Shown one piece after another: positions 32,935-42,958 of a stretch of DNA of 64,000 bases (positions within the stretch are counted from its first letter, which is position 1; each line of letters starts with the position of its first letter). The DNA comes from Lepidostoma basale. Its lineage: Eukaryota > Arthropoda > Insecta > Trichoptera > Lepidostomatidae. The DNA lies in the NCBI GenBank assembly GCA_022606425.2, contig JAHDVF020000657.1:1054001-1118000 (forward strand), given 5' to 3'. The position numbers and the translations under genes are program-made. A model generated the notes under the pieces. It did no database searches, was not told the origin of the DNA, and worked only from the letters and a program-made list of their open reading frames with translations.

Positions 32935-33719
32935 CCGTCGCGTTGCCATGTGGTCAATTGAGTTTCCACTGCCAATTTAAAGTTGATTTTCTTAAAACCT
33001 ATGGACCCTAATATTATAAAAAAATTGCAATCCTCCATTGAAGTGTTCTCAATATTTCGTAATAAAAAAAAAAGCAAAAAATTACTTCCTTCATCCCAAA
33101 AAAAATATTTTCTAAGACTGCCCTCACCTTCATTCGTGTTAAGGTAGAATTTGTTTTGCTAATATTTACAACTTTATCAAAAGTGACAAATACTTACTCG
33201 CTGTTTTGAACGTATTATAAATTATATCTTTGGCTTTTTCAATAGGTACGTAATAATACCGACTGTTGATGGAAACGCAGAACGCAACTTAATAATATCA
33301 GAACTGTGAAAATATTAACACTTTACCAAAAGGGACAAATATTAATACGTACTCGTTGTCTTGAACGTACTATACATTTTGCCTAGGTGCCTTTATCATA
33401 CGTAAAATCTCGTAATGTCTCGCCTCGCCGGCTGCGGCGCGCAGACAAGTTTATACCTGGTGTCCAGTTGCTCGTATGCTGTGACGCATTCCATATCAGA
33501 AATCGCATGGTTCCAGAAAAAAATTAATAATGATATGTTTTTCAAATAATCCATGTATGTTATAGATATCGATCTATTCCTAATGAAATTCCCTACAAGA
33601 TGACATAAATTAAATTTTGATTCATCTAGTCATATGCTTGATATTTAGATAAAGTTAGCGGTAAACTGAACTTACCACATGGGAGCGAGCGTTTTGTTTT
33701 GAACACGGTACGTTAAGGG
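32935..33719. mobile_element. piggyBac-type MITE, copy 1
   Basis: It lies between TTAA (32931-32934) and TTAA (33720-33723), the target site of piggyBac transposons. It starts CCGTCGCGTTGCCATGTGGT; the other end reads CCCTTAACGT on the opposite strand. Subterminal CCATGTGGT appears inverted near each end. The 785-bp interior has no long frame. A second copy of the same structure is at 48776-49555, about 95% similar or better by eye. Confidence 0.85.
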
Positions 33720-33999
33720 TTAAAAAACATGCAATAATATCGTCATTTTGATGTTACGAAAATAATCAAGTTCCATCTGATCATTCAAAATACACGATTC
33801 ACTGAAGAGGGATTTATTTACACTTAGAACTTTATTATTCCAACTGTCGCCAGAAAATTTACATGCTTCTCGGTAAAAGAATTTCATCTGCTTCAGATGG
33901 AACCCTTTTATTCAAAGATACACACCCAAAACCAACAAAACTTTGACTTAATTTTTTTCAGCCTTTTACTTTTGACAGTTGGAACCTTCTTATTCCCAT

Positions 34000-34275
34000 G
34001 TGACGATATATTGAGAACAGGTAAAAAAATGTATATCTTACAATACCAGAAACGCATGAGAGATAGTTCGACATTAGGAAGACAAAATACTCTCCAAAAT
34101 CAAGAGTATTTGCCTTCTAAACGTACTTTTACTAATATGAAAGACGTCGATCCCCGAGGAGACCGCGTTCAGCATATTAATTGCTCTTCCCACCGGTGTC
34201 ACCAGAGGCAGTTTGGTTCTGGCAGCCGGTAGATAAAACAATCTTTGGTGTCGCTGTCGGAGATATCTATCAGTG
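34000..34275 (+). repeat. Interspersed repeat R2, copy 2
   Basis: CATGAGAGATAGTTCGACAT, TAATATGAAAGACGTCGATC, CACCGGTGTCACCAGAGGCA and TCGCTGTCGGAGATATCTAT match 17930-18150. The 111-codon plus frame (33897-34232) overlaps it and has no recognised domain. Confidence 0.6.
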
Positions 34276-34302
34276 TGATATGTTTAGCCTTGTAATTAAT
34301 AA

Positions 34303-34396
34303 TTAAATAAAACGATGTTTTTTAACTACTTCCACTTTTGTCTTTATTTAGACAGCGACCGGTTTCGCCAGGCTCGCTGGCATCGACAGACTGGTA
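34303..34396 (-). mobile_element. Family E hammerhead element
   Basis: It is nearly identical to 25590-25697 across about 95 bp. The hammerhead-like core has intact GAAA, CCGG palindrome and TC. It ends at CAGACTGGT, the common family E boundary, then unrelated sequence. Confidence 0.85.
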
Positions 34397-34399
34397 AAA

Positions 34400-34640
34400 T
34401 AGTAAGTAGCCTTGTAAAATTAGATATAACGTTAGCAAGGCGAAACATGTTTTCCTGTTCATGTTCATTAAATAATTAATACGAATGAAAACGTCTCTTT
34501 TCTAGAAGTTTAATTATATTTTTAAGGGTATAACACGTTTTTCCTTGCTAAGTAATCAACAATATAATAATATATTAGTAATGCGAAGTATGTCGTTCCC
34601 ATAAAATATAATAAATCTTCTAGAAAATATACGTTTTCAT
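34400..34640 (+). mobile_element. Family F hammerhead element, two decayed halves
   Basis: CGTTAGCAAGGCGAAACATG (34430) and a second half (TATGTCGTTCCCATAAAATA, TAATAAATCTTCTAGAAAAT, 34587-34626). The arms carry TCTAGAAG motifs. No intact core remains. Confidence 0.55.
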
Positions 34641-34647
34641 TTATAAA

Positions 34648-34862
34648 ACGACAAACAACAAACCATCACGCCGTTTCCCCGCAGGGGTAGGCAGGGAGAA
34701 TGGACCGCCACACTTCTCTATCCTGGCAAACCTCTCTAGCTTCCTCCACATTCATACAACGAGTCATACACGCAGGTCGATTCCTCCGACTTCTAACATG
34801 ACCAACCTTTAAAATTTGATTAATTTGGTCATGCCATGTTTTCCTCGGTCTGCCTGGACTTT
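34648..34862 (-). mobile_element. SAYP-family LINE, 3' fragment, (TTG)n tail
   Basis: Minus strand: RPRKTWHDQINQILKVGHVR, SRRNRPACMTRCMNVEEARE, VCQDREVWRSILPAYPCGET, hairpin CCCCTGCGGGG and TTGTTGTTTG. Truncated 5' at about 34862. Confidence 0.9.
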
Positions 34863-35009
34863 ATAAAACGATATTCTGGAATTTTACACCATAGTTCAAG
34901 AATTAATCAATTCTTGATCATAATAATAAATAATGGTAAAAGTTGACTGTATATAATTAATTTGAAAACCAGCTTTATTATAAATATTTAAATGTGTATA
35001 ACAATACGA

Positions 35010-35090
35010 AAAAATCGAGCGAGCATGTTACGATGCATGAATATAGAGGAATTTTGAGAGGTATATCAGGATAGGATAAGTATGGTATCC
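35010..35090 (+). mobile_element. Decayed SAYP-family LINE piece
   Basis: AAAATCGAGCGAGCATGTTA CGATGCATGAATATAGAGGA matches the RRACMTRCMNVEE coding region, with many changes and no tail. Confidence 0.55.
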
Positions 35091-35347
35091 GAAAAATGTT
35101 TGCATTTTAATTTTAATTTTAAATAAAGTTGGCGTTGTTTTCAAAGAAATAAACATTGTTTACAAAGAAACAAGCACAAAATTGTGGCGAATATAGAAGA
35201 TGAGTAACTTAGTAAGTGTGAAATATATCACTTCCATAAAATTTGATTGACTTTCTAGAAAACACGTGATTTTTATTTATTAAACACAGCACAATTTTTA
35301 TTATGTGTATAAGGTGTTACAATAAATAGTAAATACTTTATTATAAC

Positions 35348-35390
35348 ACCTGATGATGCGAACATCAGTAGGCGAAATAGCTGTCGCGAT
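35348..35390 (+). ncRNA. Hammerhead-like core, family B, decayed stem
   Basis: CTGATGA (35350-35356), stem II GCGAAC-ATCA-GTAGGC with broken pairs, GAAA, TAGCTGTCGCG. Core bases survive better than the stem. Confidence 0.5.
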
Positions 35391-35399
35391 ACTCTCAGT

Positions 35400-36360
35400 G
35401 AATAAAAAGAAATTGTGATATTATGACAGTGTTTTAAATTTTAACAGTAATAATTTTAAAGTATCATAGTGTTTCGGCCAAAACAAAGGACTATTTATAA
35501 TAAAATTAATGAAAAATTGAGTGATAGCATAAATAAATAATTAAAAATAGTACACTATACATGTAAAATTATCCACCTCTATCGGTTTATTTAATTTCGA
35601 TAACAAAAAAATATTTTTGATTATGTAATGGCGCCCTATTGTACTCGTAGTTCCACTATCCGACGCGACGTCCCAAGCCATATGCCCTAGCCTAAGAGAA
35701 TCGCACGCGATCCCAGCCATCAAGCACGGCCAGCCCTAACGTCATGTCAATTGATGGCGGATATTCAATTTCGCGCATCTGATACGTTTTAATAACTAAT
35801 TACTCGGGGATTTAACCGAAACGTCATTACTCAGAGGGCTGAAGGACTTTTCTCGGGCTGTGGCGTACGCCATTTTGGTTTGAGAACTGTTGTAGCGGCC
35901 GACAATCCTTGATTAATAAGCAATAAGTCGCTTGAGACAATGTAAGAAATAAAAACAAAAATGTTGTGTTGTGTTGGGTAGTCAGTACCCATTAAAAAAA
36001 TTGCGATTTTAAATCGGAAAAATAAGAACATTTATAGCTAATCCCCTTAATAAATAATAATTGAAGTCAAAAATTATAATTATTGAGATTTATTTACTAA
36101 AAACATTAAAAAAAACATCTGGCAACGCTCACGGAACGGGCATAGGTCCACTCTGGTTGCAAGCCCGAAAGCTACTGCCGGGCAGTGAGAACATTGAGCT
36201 CCTCGCGCTTCCACAGTGAAGTATCGCGCGCTCAGCGCTACGAATTTTGTTTCCGATTTTCACAAAATACCTCCGATGTACCCGATAAATTCAAATTATT
36301 ATTAATATAATTTTTTTAATCAATGCGAAAATAAATTATGGAGAATACCTTAAATCTTAA
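35400..36360. other. Unique stretch with two balanced-composition blocks
   Basis: 35640-35910 and 36120-36260 are G/C-richer (CGACGCGACGTCCCAAGCCA; CGCGCTCAGCGCTACGAATT). No open frame beyond about 66 codons and no repeat family was recognised. They could be regulatory or unannotated exonic sequence. Confidence 0.35.
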
Positions 36361-36364
36361 CCTT

Positions 36365-36595
36365 GTATTTATTATATTTATAGAGATATTGATGGTTATA
36401 AGAAGCAACGTGTAGAAGATACCCATCACAGGGAAGGGAGGTTTAAACATGCACAAGATTCCAGAGGGCCGTAGACCACCAGGATGAGTACCAAAAAGAT
36501 GGTGAGAAAGCTGGACGTCTTTATCACATGAAAAAACTTGATATCATGTATAAACAGATCGCAGGATCTTCAAATGGAGGAAGAAGAATATTTAA
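36365..36595 (+). mobile_element. LINE 3' fragment, 'YAVETRADT' lineage
   Basis: CCAGAGGGCCGTAGACCACC, GGATGAGTACCAAAAAGATG and GTGAGAAAGCTGGACGTCTT fit the RRPPGxxPKRW.ESWTS block of the lineage at 15544. Tail GGAGGAAGAAGAA. Confidence 0.65.
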
Positions 36596-36689
36596 CAATG
36601 TTTTGTATTGCCAATATTTTATTACTTACGAGCAAATTGGAGAATTTTCTAAACTCTAGTCCAAAATATCAGAATATTCTTGTTCATAT

Positions 36690-36870
36690 TCAACTATCTA
36701 ACTAACCATCACGCCGTCTTCCCGAATGGGAAGGCAAGAAAGATGCACTGTCACGCTTTTTTTCCTGCCATTCTTTTCTCGTTTCCCCAACATTCATACA
36801 TCATGTCATGCACACACTTCAATTTCACTGACTCCTCACGTGGTTCGTATTTAATTTTTGATTAGGTTCC
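36690..36870 (-). mobile_element. SAYP-family LINE, 3' fragment
   Basis: Minus strand ends CCTTCCCATTCGGGAAGACG GCGTGATGG TTAGTTAG. The body (GAGTCAGTGAAATTGAAGTG) matches HVRSQRNRRAC. In this copy the terminal stem has changed to TTCCC/GGGAA and remains paired. Confidence 0.8.
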
Positions 36871-36879
36871 CATTTAATA

Positions 36880-37000
36880 TAAATGAAAACGTATGGTTTT
36901 TATGTGAATGATATGTTTTGCCTTGCTAAGGCATTATCATTACCTTCAGCTAGGCGAAACATGTTATTAGCATAAAATATTATATAACTTTTGAAAAATA
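36880..37000. mobile_element. Family F hammerhead element
   Basis: A plus-strand half (GCATTATCATTACCTTCAGC, TAGGCGAAACATGTTATTAG, 36931-36970) faces an inverted half (TATGTGAATGATATGTTTTG, 36901). The core is decayed. Confidence 0.55.
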
Positions 37001-37149
37001 GACTTTTAATTCATATTAATTATTTAATATGGAGTTTCACATCATTTTTTAAAAAACAATAAATAGTTATTCTTTACTGATTTTTCTTGGTTAATGTTCC
37101 ACCTTAAAAAATAACGATTGAACAATATTTTTTATAAATATTTTATTTC

Positions 37150-37290
37150 ACTCGTTTAACCGGTTTCGGTAACTCGCTGCAATCTTCTGGTGGACCAATT
37201 TCGAGTTTACCAATAAAAAGTGTCTGATATTTTATTTAGTTTTATTCCACTTGAAGAATAAGTGGAATAAAACTAAATACCAACAATATT
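37150..37290. mobile_element. Family G hammerhead element with 20-bp perfect hairpin
   Basis: Minus-strand core 37158-37191: CAGAAGA, stem GCAGCGAGTTAC region, GAAA, palindrome CCGG, TT. Next to it TATTTAGTTTTATTCCACTT (37233-37252) is perfectly complementary to 37260-37279 across a 7-nt loop. GAGTTTACCAATAAAAAGTG links the two. Confidence 0.6.
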
Positions 37291-37810
37291 ATAAGTTACC
37301 TTTTTTTTTTTCACTAACCAAAATTTAACACTTCATGTTAAGAAATCGATTCGTACGAATAATTAATTTAAAAATAATCACATAAAAAACTAATAAATTT
37401 CCAATTAAACTTTTAATTTCTAACACAGGAGCCACAACAACGAAAATAAATATTTTCACTCTAAAAAACGTCATATTAAAATATATCACATATAAAATAT
37501 TATTTCGTATAATGTTTTTTTTTCTATTTTAAGAACACATTTATAAATTTTGTAGGATTGTTTTCTGGTGATGTTTTCTCTTTATTTCTGTTTTATTGTA
37601 TTAAGAAAATTATTATTTTTACCACACAAGCCTTTCTTTAACCAAAGATACCGCTTTCTCACAAATATTTAAGCATTGTTTATATAATATTTTAAGTAAT
37701 TAAGTGTTATTGATAGATTCTAAAAATAAATTATTTTACAGGAAATAATAAAATTAAAAATACAGTTTAAATTAATGATATAACGTGCATTGCATTAAAC
37801 ATTTTCACTG
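37290..37810. other. A/T-rich stretch, nothing recognised
   Basis: Low-complexity A/T-rich sequence without frames or repeats that could be assigned. Confidence 0.4.
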
Positions 37811-37814
37811 ATTA

Positions 37815-38300
37815 TGTATATGATTTACGGAAACATGAGTAACATCCTTAAAAACCGGAAGAAACCGATCAACCTGAAACGAAAAGTCTATGAAGCCTGC
37901 GTTCTGCCAGTTGGTACTTATGGTCTTGAAACTGTTACATTGTCCAAACAAAGTGCCGAGAAACTACGAGTGACCCAAAGAGCCATGGAAAGAGCCATGT
38001 TAGGAATAAGAGACATAGTCAGAAACGATACGGTGAGAGAAAAAACAAACCTCACTGAAATCATTCACCGGGTGGCGACTCTAAAATAGCAATGGGCAGG
38101 TCACGTAGCCAGAAGCTCAGGTGAAAAGTAGACAAGAAGACTGCTGACTTGGAGACCGTGAACGGCAAAGAGAAGTGGAGCATGGAGGGATGATCTGAAC
38201 GGATTCAGTTTGCACAGGACAGAGTGACATGGAAACGAATGGAGGAGGCCTTTGTACAGGAGTAGACGGGAATAGGCTGAGGAAGAAGAAGAAGAAGAAG
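37815..38300 (+). mobile_element. RTE-type LINE, C-terminal fragment, GAAGAAG tail
   Basis: INLKRKVYEACVLPVGTYGL, ETVTLSKQSAEKLRVTQRAM, ERAMLGIRDIVRNDTVREKT, then after a stop QWAGHVARSSGE and SLHRTE.HGNEWRR. These are the canonical RTE/BovB C-terminal blocks. Tail AGGAAGAAGAAGAAGAAG. It shares the MERAMLGI signature with 7552-8066. Confidence 0.9.
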
Positions 38301-39250
38301 ATGTATATGATTTATAACAAGAATTTCAGAAAATATAATACAAAATTTCTTATGATAAATAAAATCAATTACGTTTGAGAGTGGCGCCTAGTCCAGCCTG
38401 AAAGCGCGCCACACACAATTCGCTCCACTGGTATAATCGTATATTTAGTGGGTGCCGCAATAAACAAGTGCATCTTTCAATGTTGGCTGTGACTGCGGAG
38501 CCTTCAGCGCAAAACAATTACAATAGCCCATTAATGGGCAGCGCCACACTAATGCGCTATTCTTATTTCAAACTTATAAAGCTCACAACACTGATCTATT
38601 ATTCTTATGTTTTGTTAACTGTCATTAGCACGAAAATCGGGGTAGGTTGATAATTTCATACTTGAATTTAAATAGTAAACAAAAGGCTATAAGGCCACAC
38701 CACAATCCTTCATTTAGTAGAGTCCTTTCACGACAGGGAGATCGTTTGCAATAGTACGAATGACAGTGCGTTTACAAAAAATCTATATATTTTTATTTTA
38801 TTTTTTTCTGATTAGAAAACCAAAAAAATGATCAATCGTATATTCAAACATTGAAATAAATAAACATGTTATTATTATTATTTTTTTGGTTTACGAATTT
38901 CTAAGATTAACGTTTTTTGAGATATAATATTTAATATTGTTTAAAATTTCAGTCTACGTGCTGCTTTTACGTGACAATTATCGTTTACTAATTAATATAT
39001 TTTTTAGAATGTCCTTTTTTTTTTATTGGAACTGTTTGTAATATTTCCTGATTTGGTAATTCCCATTTCCAATCTCTTAACACCATGAGAAAATGTAATT
39101 CCCGGTAAAATAAAATAAAAATTTAAGAAACTGACGTTTCCATTCTCATTAATTATAAAATACAACATCGTACAAGAAATTATTAATACACATATTTAAT
39201 TTATCGGCTAACAGTTTGGGAATTTCGGTTCACATTTTCTTAGGATATTC
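38300..39250. other. Stretch without recognised feature
   Basis: 38370-38700 is more balanced (GTGGCGCCTAGTCCAGCCTG; AGCGCCACACTAATGCGCTA) and may be exonic or regulatory. 38750-39240 is A/T-rich. No frame beyond 60 codons. Confidence 0.4.
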
Positions 39251-39252
39251 TA

Positions 39253-39700
39253 TTACAACAACAACAACAACAACAAACTATCACGCCGTTTCTCCGTAGG
39301 GGTGGGCAGATAGAATGGACCGCCACACTACTCTATCCTGGCACACCTCTCTAGCTTCCTCCACATTCATACAGCGAGTCGTACGACTCGCTGTATGAAT
39401 GTGGTTAACCAACCTTTAAAATTTCATTAATTTGGTCATGCCATGTTTTCCTCGGCTTACCTCGACTCCGTACTCTATTTACATCATTAACGTATACTTT
39501 CGTAACCACTCATTCTCCATTCAGCGAACCTTTCATAATTTTGTTTATAATACCTTCTTCCGCTCTCTACATTCCTTTCTTAAATCAGCATTTGAGATTC
39601 TGTCGTATATCGTTCTACACACATATACGTCTTAGAGACCTCATCTCTACCGCATTTATTCTGCTCTCATCCTTCTTCACACTTCCATGCTATTACATGT
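39253..39700 (-). mobile_element. SAYP-family LINE, 3' fragment, (TTG)n tail, with internal palindrome
   Basis: The (TTG)n tail and hairpin CCCCTACGGAG precede VCQDRVVWRSILSAHP on the minus strand. At 39361-39404 the sequence is a perfect 44-bp palindrome replacing the normal CATACACGCACGTCGATTC region. Beyond it come KVG, HDQINEIL, SEIRKEC and RSLRRI on the minus strand. Confidence 0.85.
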
Positions 39701-39794
39701 TTTTTAAATGGACAAGGTGTTAATAGAAATACCCATTGATCAACATTTTAAACATTAAAGTAAATTAACGCTTTTTTATTTTACATTTTATTGA

Positions 39795-39875
39795 AGCTCG
39801 ATACGTATGTCAGGAGAGATCAGTTTGGCGGTCTACCCTCTCTGCCTACGCCTCCAGAGAAACGGTGTGATGGTA
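39795..39875 (+). mobile_element. SAYP-family LINE 3' end
   Basis: CGTATGTCAGGAGAGATCAG, TTTGGCGG, TCTCTGCCTACGCCTCCAGA, GAAACGGTGTGATGGTA. Hairpin decayed, tail lost. Confidence 0.75.
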
Positions 39876-39879
39876 AATG

Positions 39880-40295
39880 AAGCTATTCGTAACTATCAGG
39901 TTCTTAAATTTGTGTACCGCTTTAAATTTTGTGATAGTGAGTTCAGAAACAATTCAATTGATGAGTATTAATTTCTTATATCGTCGATCGGCGATATGAA
40001 TCTCAAGTCGTCTTGTGGGGTCTGCTCGGAACAAATATTTACTGCACAATTCCCAAGGCTGTCAGTACAAATGCCACGGAAGGTGGAACCGTCAGAGAGT
40101 TATAACACCTGTAAAGCGTGTATTGTTTCCAGGTCGCATAAATTTTTCATGTTAAAACGAAAAAGCGGGTTTGCAAGGTTTTGCGCTAGCAGCATTCAAA
40201 ACGTACGTAGGTATTCAAAATGAAAGTTTGTATACGTTCAAAGATTTTCCACAAAAATTAAAAAAACAACAGTTGGCATAATATTTTACATAGAG
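39880..40295. other. Unassigned stretch with a 75-codon frame
   Basis: The frame 39996-40223 has two CxxC pairs (CGVC, CKAC) and mixed composition, but no start context, splice sites or known domain supports it. Otherwise nothing was recognised. Confidence 0.25.
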
Positions 40296-40299
40296 TAAG

Positions 40300-40668
40300 T
40301 ATTATGTATGGAAGGGAAGTATGGAACTGGAAGAAGGCGACCGACGTTAAACATACATAACCCACCACACATTTATAACCACCCTGAAGATGGAGACTGT
40401 AACGATCTTTGAAACCTCGGTCTAGAAAGACGAGCTACATGGATTTTCCCAAGATCCCAAAATTCATATTGCAACCAACCGTGAAAAATTACGCTATTAT
40501 TCAAATATTGAATGTCGCCTACGTGAAGGGTCGGAGAAATCAACGTGCGTGCAACACACGATGTATGAATGTTGAGGAAGCGAGAAAATGTATGTCAGTA
40601 AAGAAAACTGTAGCAGTCCTTTCACTCCGCCTACCGGGCAGACGGTGTGAAGGTTAGTTAGTTAGATA
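40300..40668 (+). mobile_element. SAYP-family LINE with nested hammerhead-like insert, GTTA tail
   Basis: TATGGAAGGGAAGTATGGAA and CTGGAAGAAGG (to 40338) correspond to YGSEAWNWQK. They are followed by about 160 bp of foreign sequence, then IKYLNVAYVKGRRNQRAC-type sequence (40498 on) to the tail. The terminal hairpin is deleted (CCTACCGGGCAGACGG). The insert carries a hammerhead-like core. Confidence 0.75.
40381..40425 (+). ncRNA. Hammerhead ribozyme-like core, family H
   Basis: CTGAAGA (40384-40390), extra T, stem II GGAGA-CTGTAACGA-TCTTT (G-U pairs at the base), GAAA (40411-40414), stem III CC-TC-GG, then TC. Core canonical; single copy in the window. Confidence 0.6.
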
Positions 40669-40835
40669 TACATTATTTTGGAATTAAATAAAAAAAATCA
40701 TTCTCATTAATTATTAAATATTGATTGTCACATCATAGTTTAAGAAATAATAAACAATAGACATCATTCGGATCATAATGAGTTGTAAATGTCAAAAGAC
40801 CACATACTCATTATAATGAGAAACTTGTTTATATA

Positions 40836-41085
40836 TTATTTTTATTATTTTGTTGAATCGTTCTTTATACCATTACATTTGAGCCAAATCAATGTAAATG
40901 GTATAGCTATCATTTTGATCCTCGTGACATGCGATAGGTAACTAATCATTCGCCATTTTATTGTCACGTGAATTCTGCACTAGACTAAAGGCAGTGCGTT
41001 AATCACACTGTCATTGCCGGGAATTTAACCCGGGACCTTCGGGGTGGCAGTCAAAGCACATACCAATCGGCCACGAAGGTCGTCA
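40836..41085 (-). mobile_element. tRNA-derived SINE (family 1), copy 2
   Basis: Minus strand: GACCTTCGTGGCCGATTGGT, TGCCACCCCGAAGGTCCCGG, GTTAAATTCCCGGCAATGAC (decayed B box), body as in 12208-12471, (AAT)n end. It diverges from copy 1 in the B box and lacks a few body bases. Confidence 0.85.
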
Positions 41086-41129
41086 TCATTATATATTGTA
41101 TAAGGTAATTACACATTTCAGTAAACAAC

Positions 41130-41390
41130 CTTTCATCCGACAGCCGTCGATACCACGCACACACGTTCAGCTGACGGAGGCGAGTGGCGGGGTGGTTAGA
41201 CTGGTATTCCGAAGGTGGTTATCAGTGATGGGGGGTGGGGCGGTAATTAGAGAGGGTGGGATCGCCCGATAGACAATTATTATGCTCCATCGTCTCTGCG
41301 GCCGCGATCACCACTGCCAGAGGTTACTCTCGGGTACACGCAATACCTTCGGCAGGGTTGTCAGAGTGAAGCCTTAAAACATCAATGTTT
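41130..41390. promoter_or_regulatory. G/C-rich island 1
   Basis: A G/C-rich block in an A/T-rich genome: GACGGAGGCGAGTGGCGGGG, GGGGGGTGGGGCGG, GCGGCCGCGATCACCACTGC. It contains no repeat seen elsewhere and no frame longer than a few dozen codons. It could be a promoter, untranslated exon or conserved element; the type is a guess from composition. Confidence 0.35.
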
Positions 41391-41639
41391 GTTATTCGTT
41401 TACTATCTACAGTCATAGTAGATAATTTTCCCATTTCTGTATTGCAGAATATTTATTATATAATATTATATTTTGACAACAAATGTAAAGTTTATGATAA
41501 AAGTAAGATAATACGTAAAAACTGAGCCCATGAAATATATGGAACTAAAACCAATATAATTTTGTTTTTGGTAAGGTTTACGTTTTAACGTTAATGCGTT
41601 TAGAAAAAAAGTGTATTACGTGTAGACGATAATATGTAT

Positions 41640-41730
41640 AACTAAAATATATAATAATTGATACGAAAGCATTTGATAATGCCTTAGAAGGGAGAAACAT
41701 GCCGTTCCAATAAAATATATTAAAACTTGT
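41640..41730 (+). mobile_element. Family F hammerhead element, half unit
   Basis: CATTTGATAATGCCTTAGAA then GGGAGAAACATGCCGTTCCA. Stem II is reduced; the core TTGATAA is as in the other family F copies. Confidence 0.6.
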
Positions 41731-42029
41731 TCTGTTCCCAGAAAACAACTTGCATCTTCGTCTCTATTGAGATACAATTAATCCTTGTAAAATATTAAAA
41801 CTTATTTTTTTCATTCGTATTCATTATTTAATATGGAGTTTTACATCATTGTTCAAGAAACAATAAATAAAATATATAAAATTCAACTACCACGAGTATG
41901 TAAATATTATGTAATAAAGGTTTGTAATTCCGTAAATAAAATAATAAATTTTGTGTAAGTATTGTTGTATTCGTAGTATCAATTAGAAATCGGAATTCGA
42001 TGTATGCAATAAACATAACCAAACATTTT

Positions 42030-42240
42030 TTTTAGCTAAGCACCCCTAGGTTAGGGGCACAGCCGATATCGGTCCAGAGGTCACTGTAACACACGACCCG
42101 GAGCTCTGCGCCGCTGCACCGCGCACGTTCCCACGGACAGCGGCCCGCGATTATCGGCCGGCGGGCGGACCCGCGCAGTGCTCCGTCATCAGTGGTCCCA
42201 GATCCGAGAAGTGCCTACCTGATTTATCTAAATGCCGTCC
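42030..42240. promoter_or_regulatory. G/C-rich island 2, CpG-dense
   Basis: GCGCCGCTGCACCGCGCACG, TCCCACGGACAGCGGCCCGC and ATCGGCCGGCGGGCGGACCC make this the most CpG-rich stretch in the window. One minus-strand frame stays open across about 55 codons (roughly 42190-42025), but no start, motif or homologue was recognised. The position, 650 bp from island 1, suggests a promoter or first exon. Confidence 0.4.
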
Positions 42241-42299
42241 ATATACAACCTGATACAACATTACTATAGATGATGAGCAATACAAATCTAATCATCTTC

Positions 42300-42530
42300 T
42301 TCTTTCGATGCCGTGTCAGGTCCCCGCAACGTTGGCGATCACTGCACCAAATGCATTTCTATCCTGCACCACTTTGATGTTCCACAGCCAGGACAGCTGC
42401 TTTCTACCAACTCCCCGACGTCCCTCCACTTTGCCCATTAATATCAGTTGAAGGAGCTGGTATTTTTCTCCCCTTACCACATGACTCAAATATTGGACCT
42501 TTAATCTAATAATTTTTTTTAACATAAATA
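42300..42530 (-). mobile_element. LINE C-terminal fragment, 'LILMGKVEG' lineage
   Basis: Minus strand: IRLKVQYLSHVVRGEKYQLL, QLILMGKVEGRRGVGRKQLS, WLWNI, then HGIEEEDD from a GAAGAAGATGAT tail. The KxxxLGHxxRG...GKVEGRRGxGR block is typical of LINE proteins. Confidence 0.85.
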
Positions 42531-42712
42531 TAAATTACACAGTATGAAATACTATCAGAAACGATTAAAAAACTACTACACGCCTATTTAAAAACACCTG
42601 ATTGTATTTGTAAACAGAATTTTAGTATTTCACATGATATTTCTTTTATAATAGAAAATCATCCCGAGAAGAAAACAATTCTTTAGAAAAAAAGTTTTTT
42701 ACACATTAATAA

Positions 42713-42958
42713 ATATCAAATACGTTGAGATTCAAGTAAACGCCCGTTTTCTAGAAATTTTTCTTTATTTATTTGAGTAATATACAGCGTTATTAAAAAG
42801 CATGGCAAAACTTTCACAAAATACAATTACACTTCTAAAAAAATGATGTTTTCTTTTTAAACAAAACAATCCTCTTAAGGTCCTTTATACCACTCAAATA
42901 AATAAAGTAAAACTTCTAGAAAACTGGCGTTTACTTGAATCTCAACGTATTTGATATA
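42713..42958. mobile_element. Palindromic element with about 66-bp inverted arms
   Basis: The left arm ATATCAAATACGTTGAGATT, CAAGTAAACGCCCGTTTTCT, AGAAATTTTTCTTTATTTAT, TTGAGTAA (42713-42780) pairs with the right arm 42892-42957 with few mismatches. A loop of about 110 bp lies between. The CTTCTAGAAAACTGGCGTTT block is shared with family F elements, but no hammerhead core remains here. Confidence 0.8.

Noticed and set aside
33897..34232. 111-codon frame as a Penelope-type or host protein
   Set aside because: No RT, GIY-YIG or other motif; it overlaps the non-coding repeat R2.
39996..40223. 75-codon frame with CGVC and CKAC pairs, possible zinc-binding protein
   Set aside because: The spacing fits no known zinc finger, there is no promoter or splice support, and frames of this length are common in the window.
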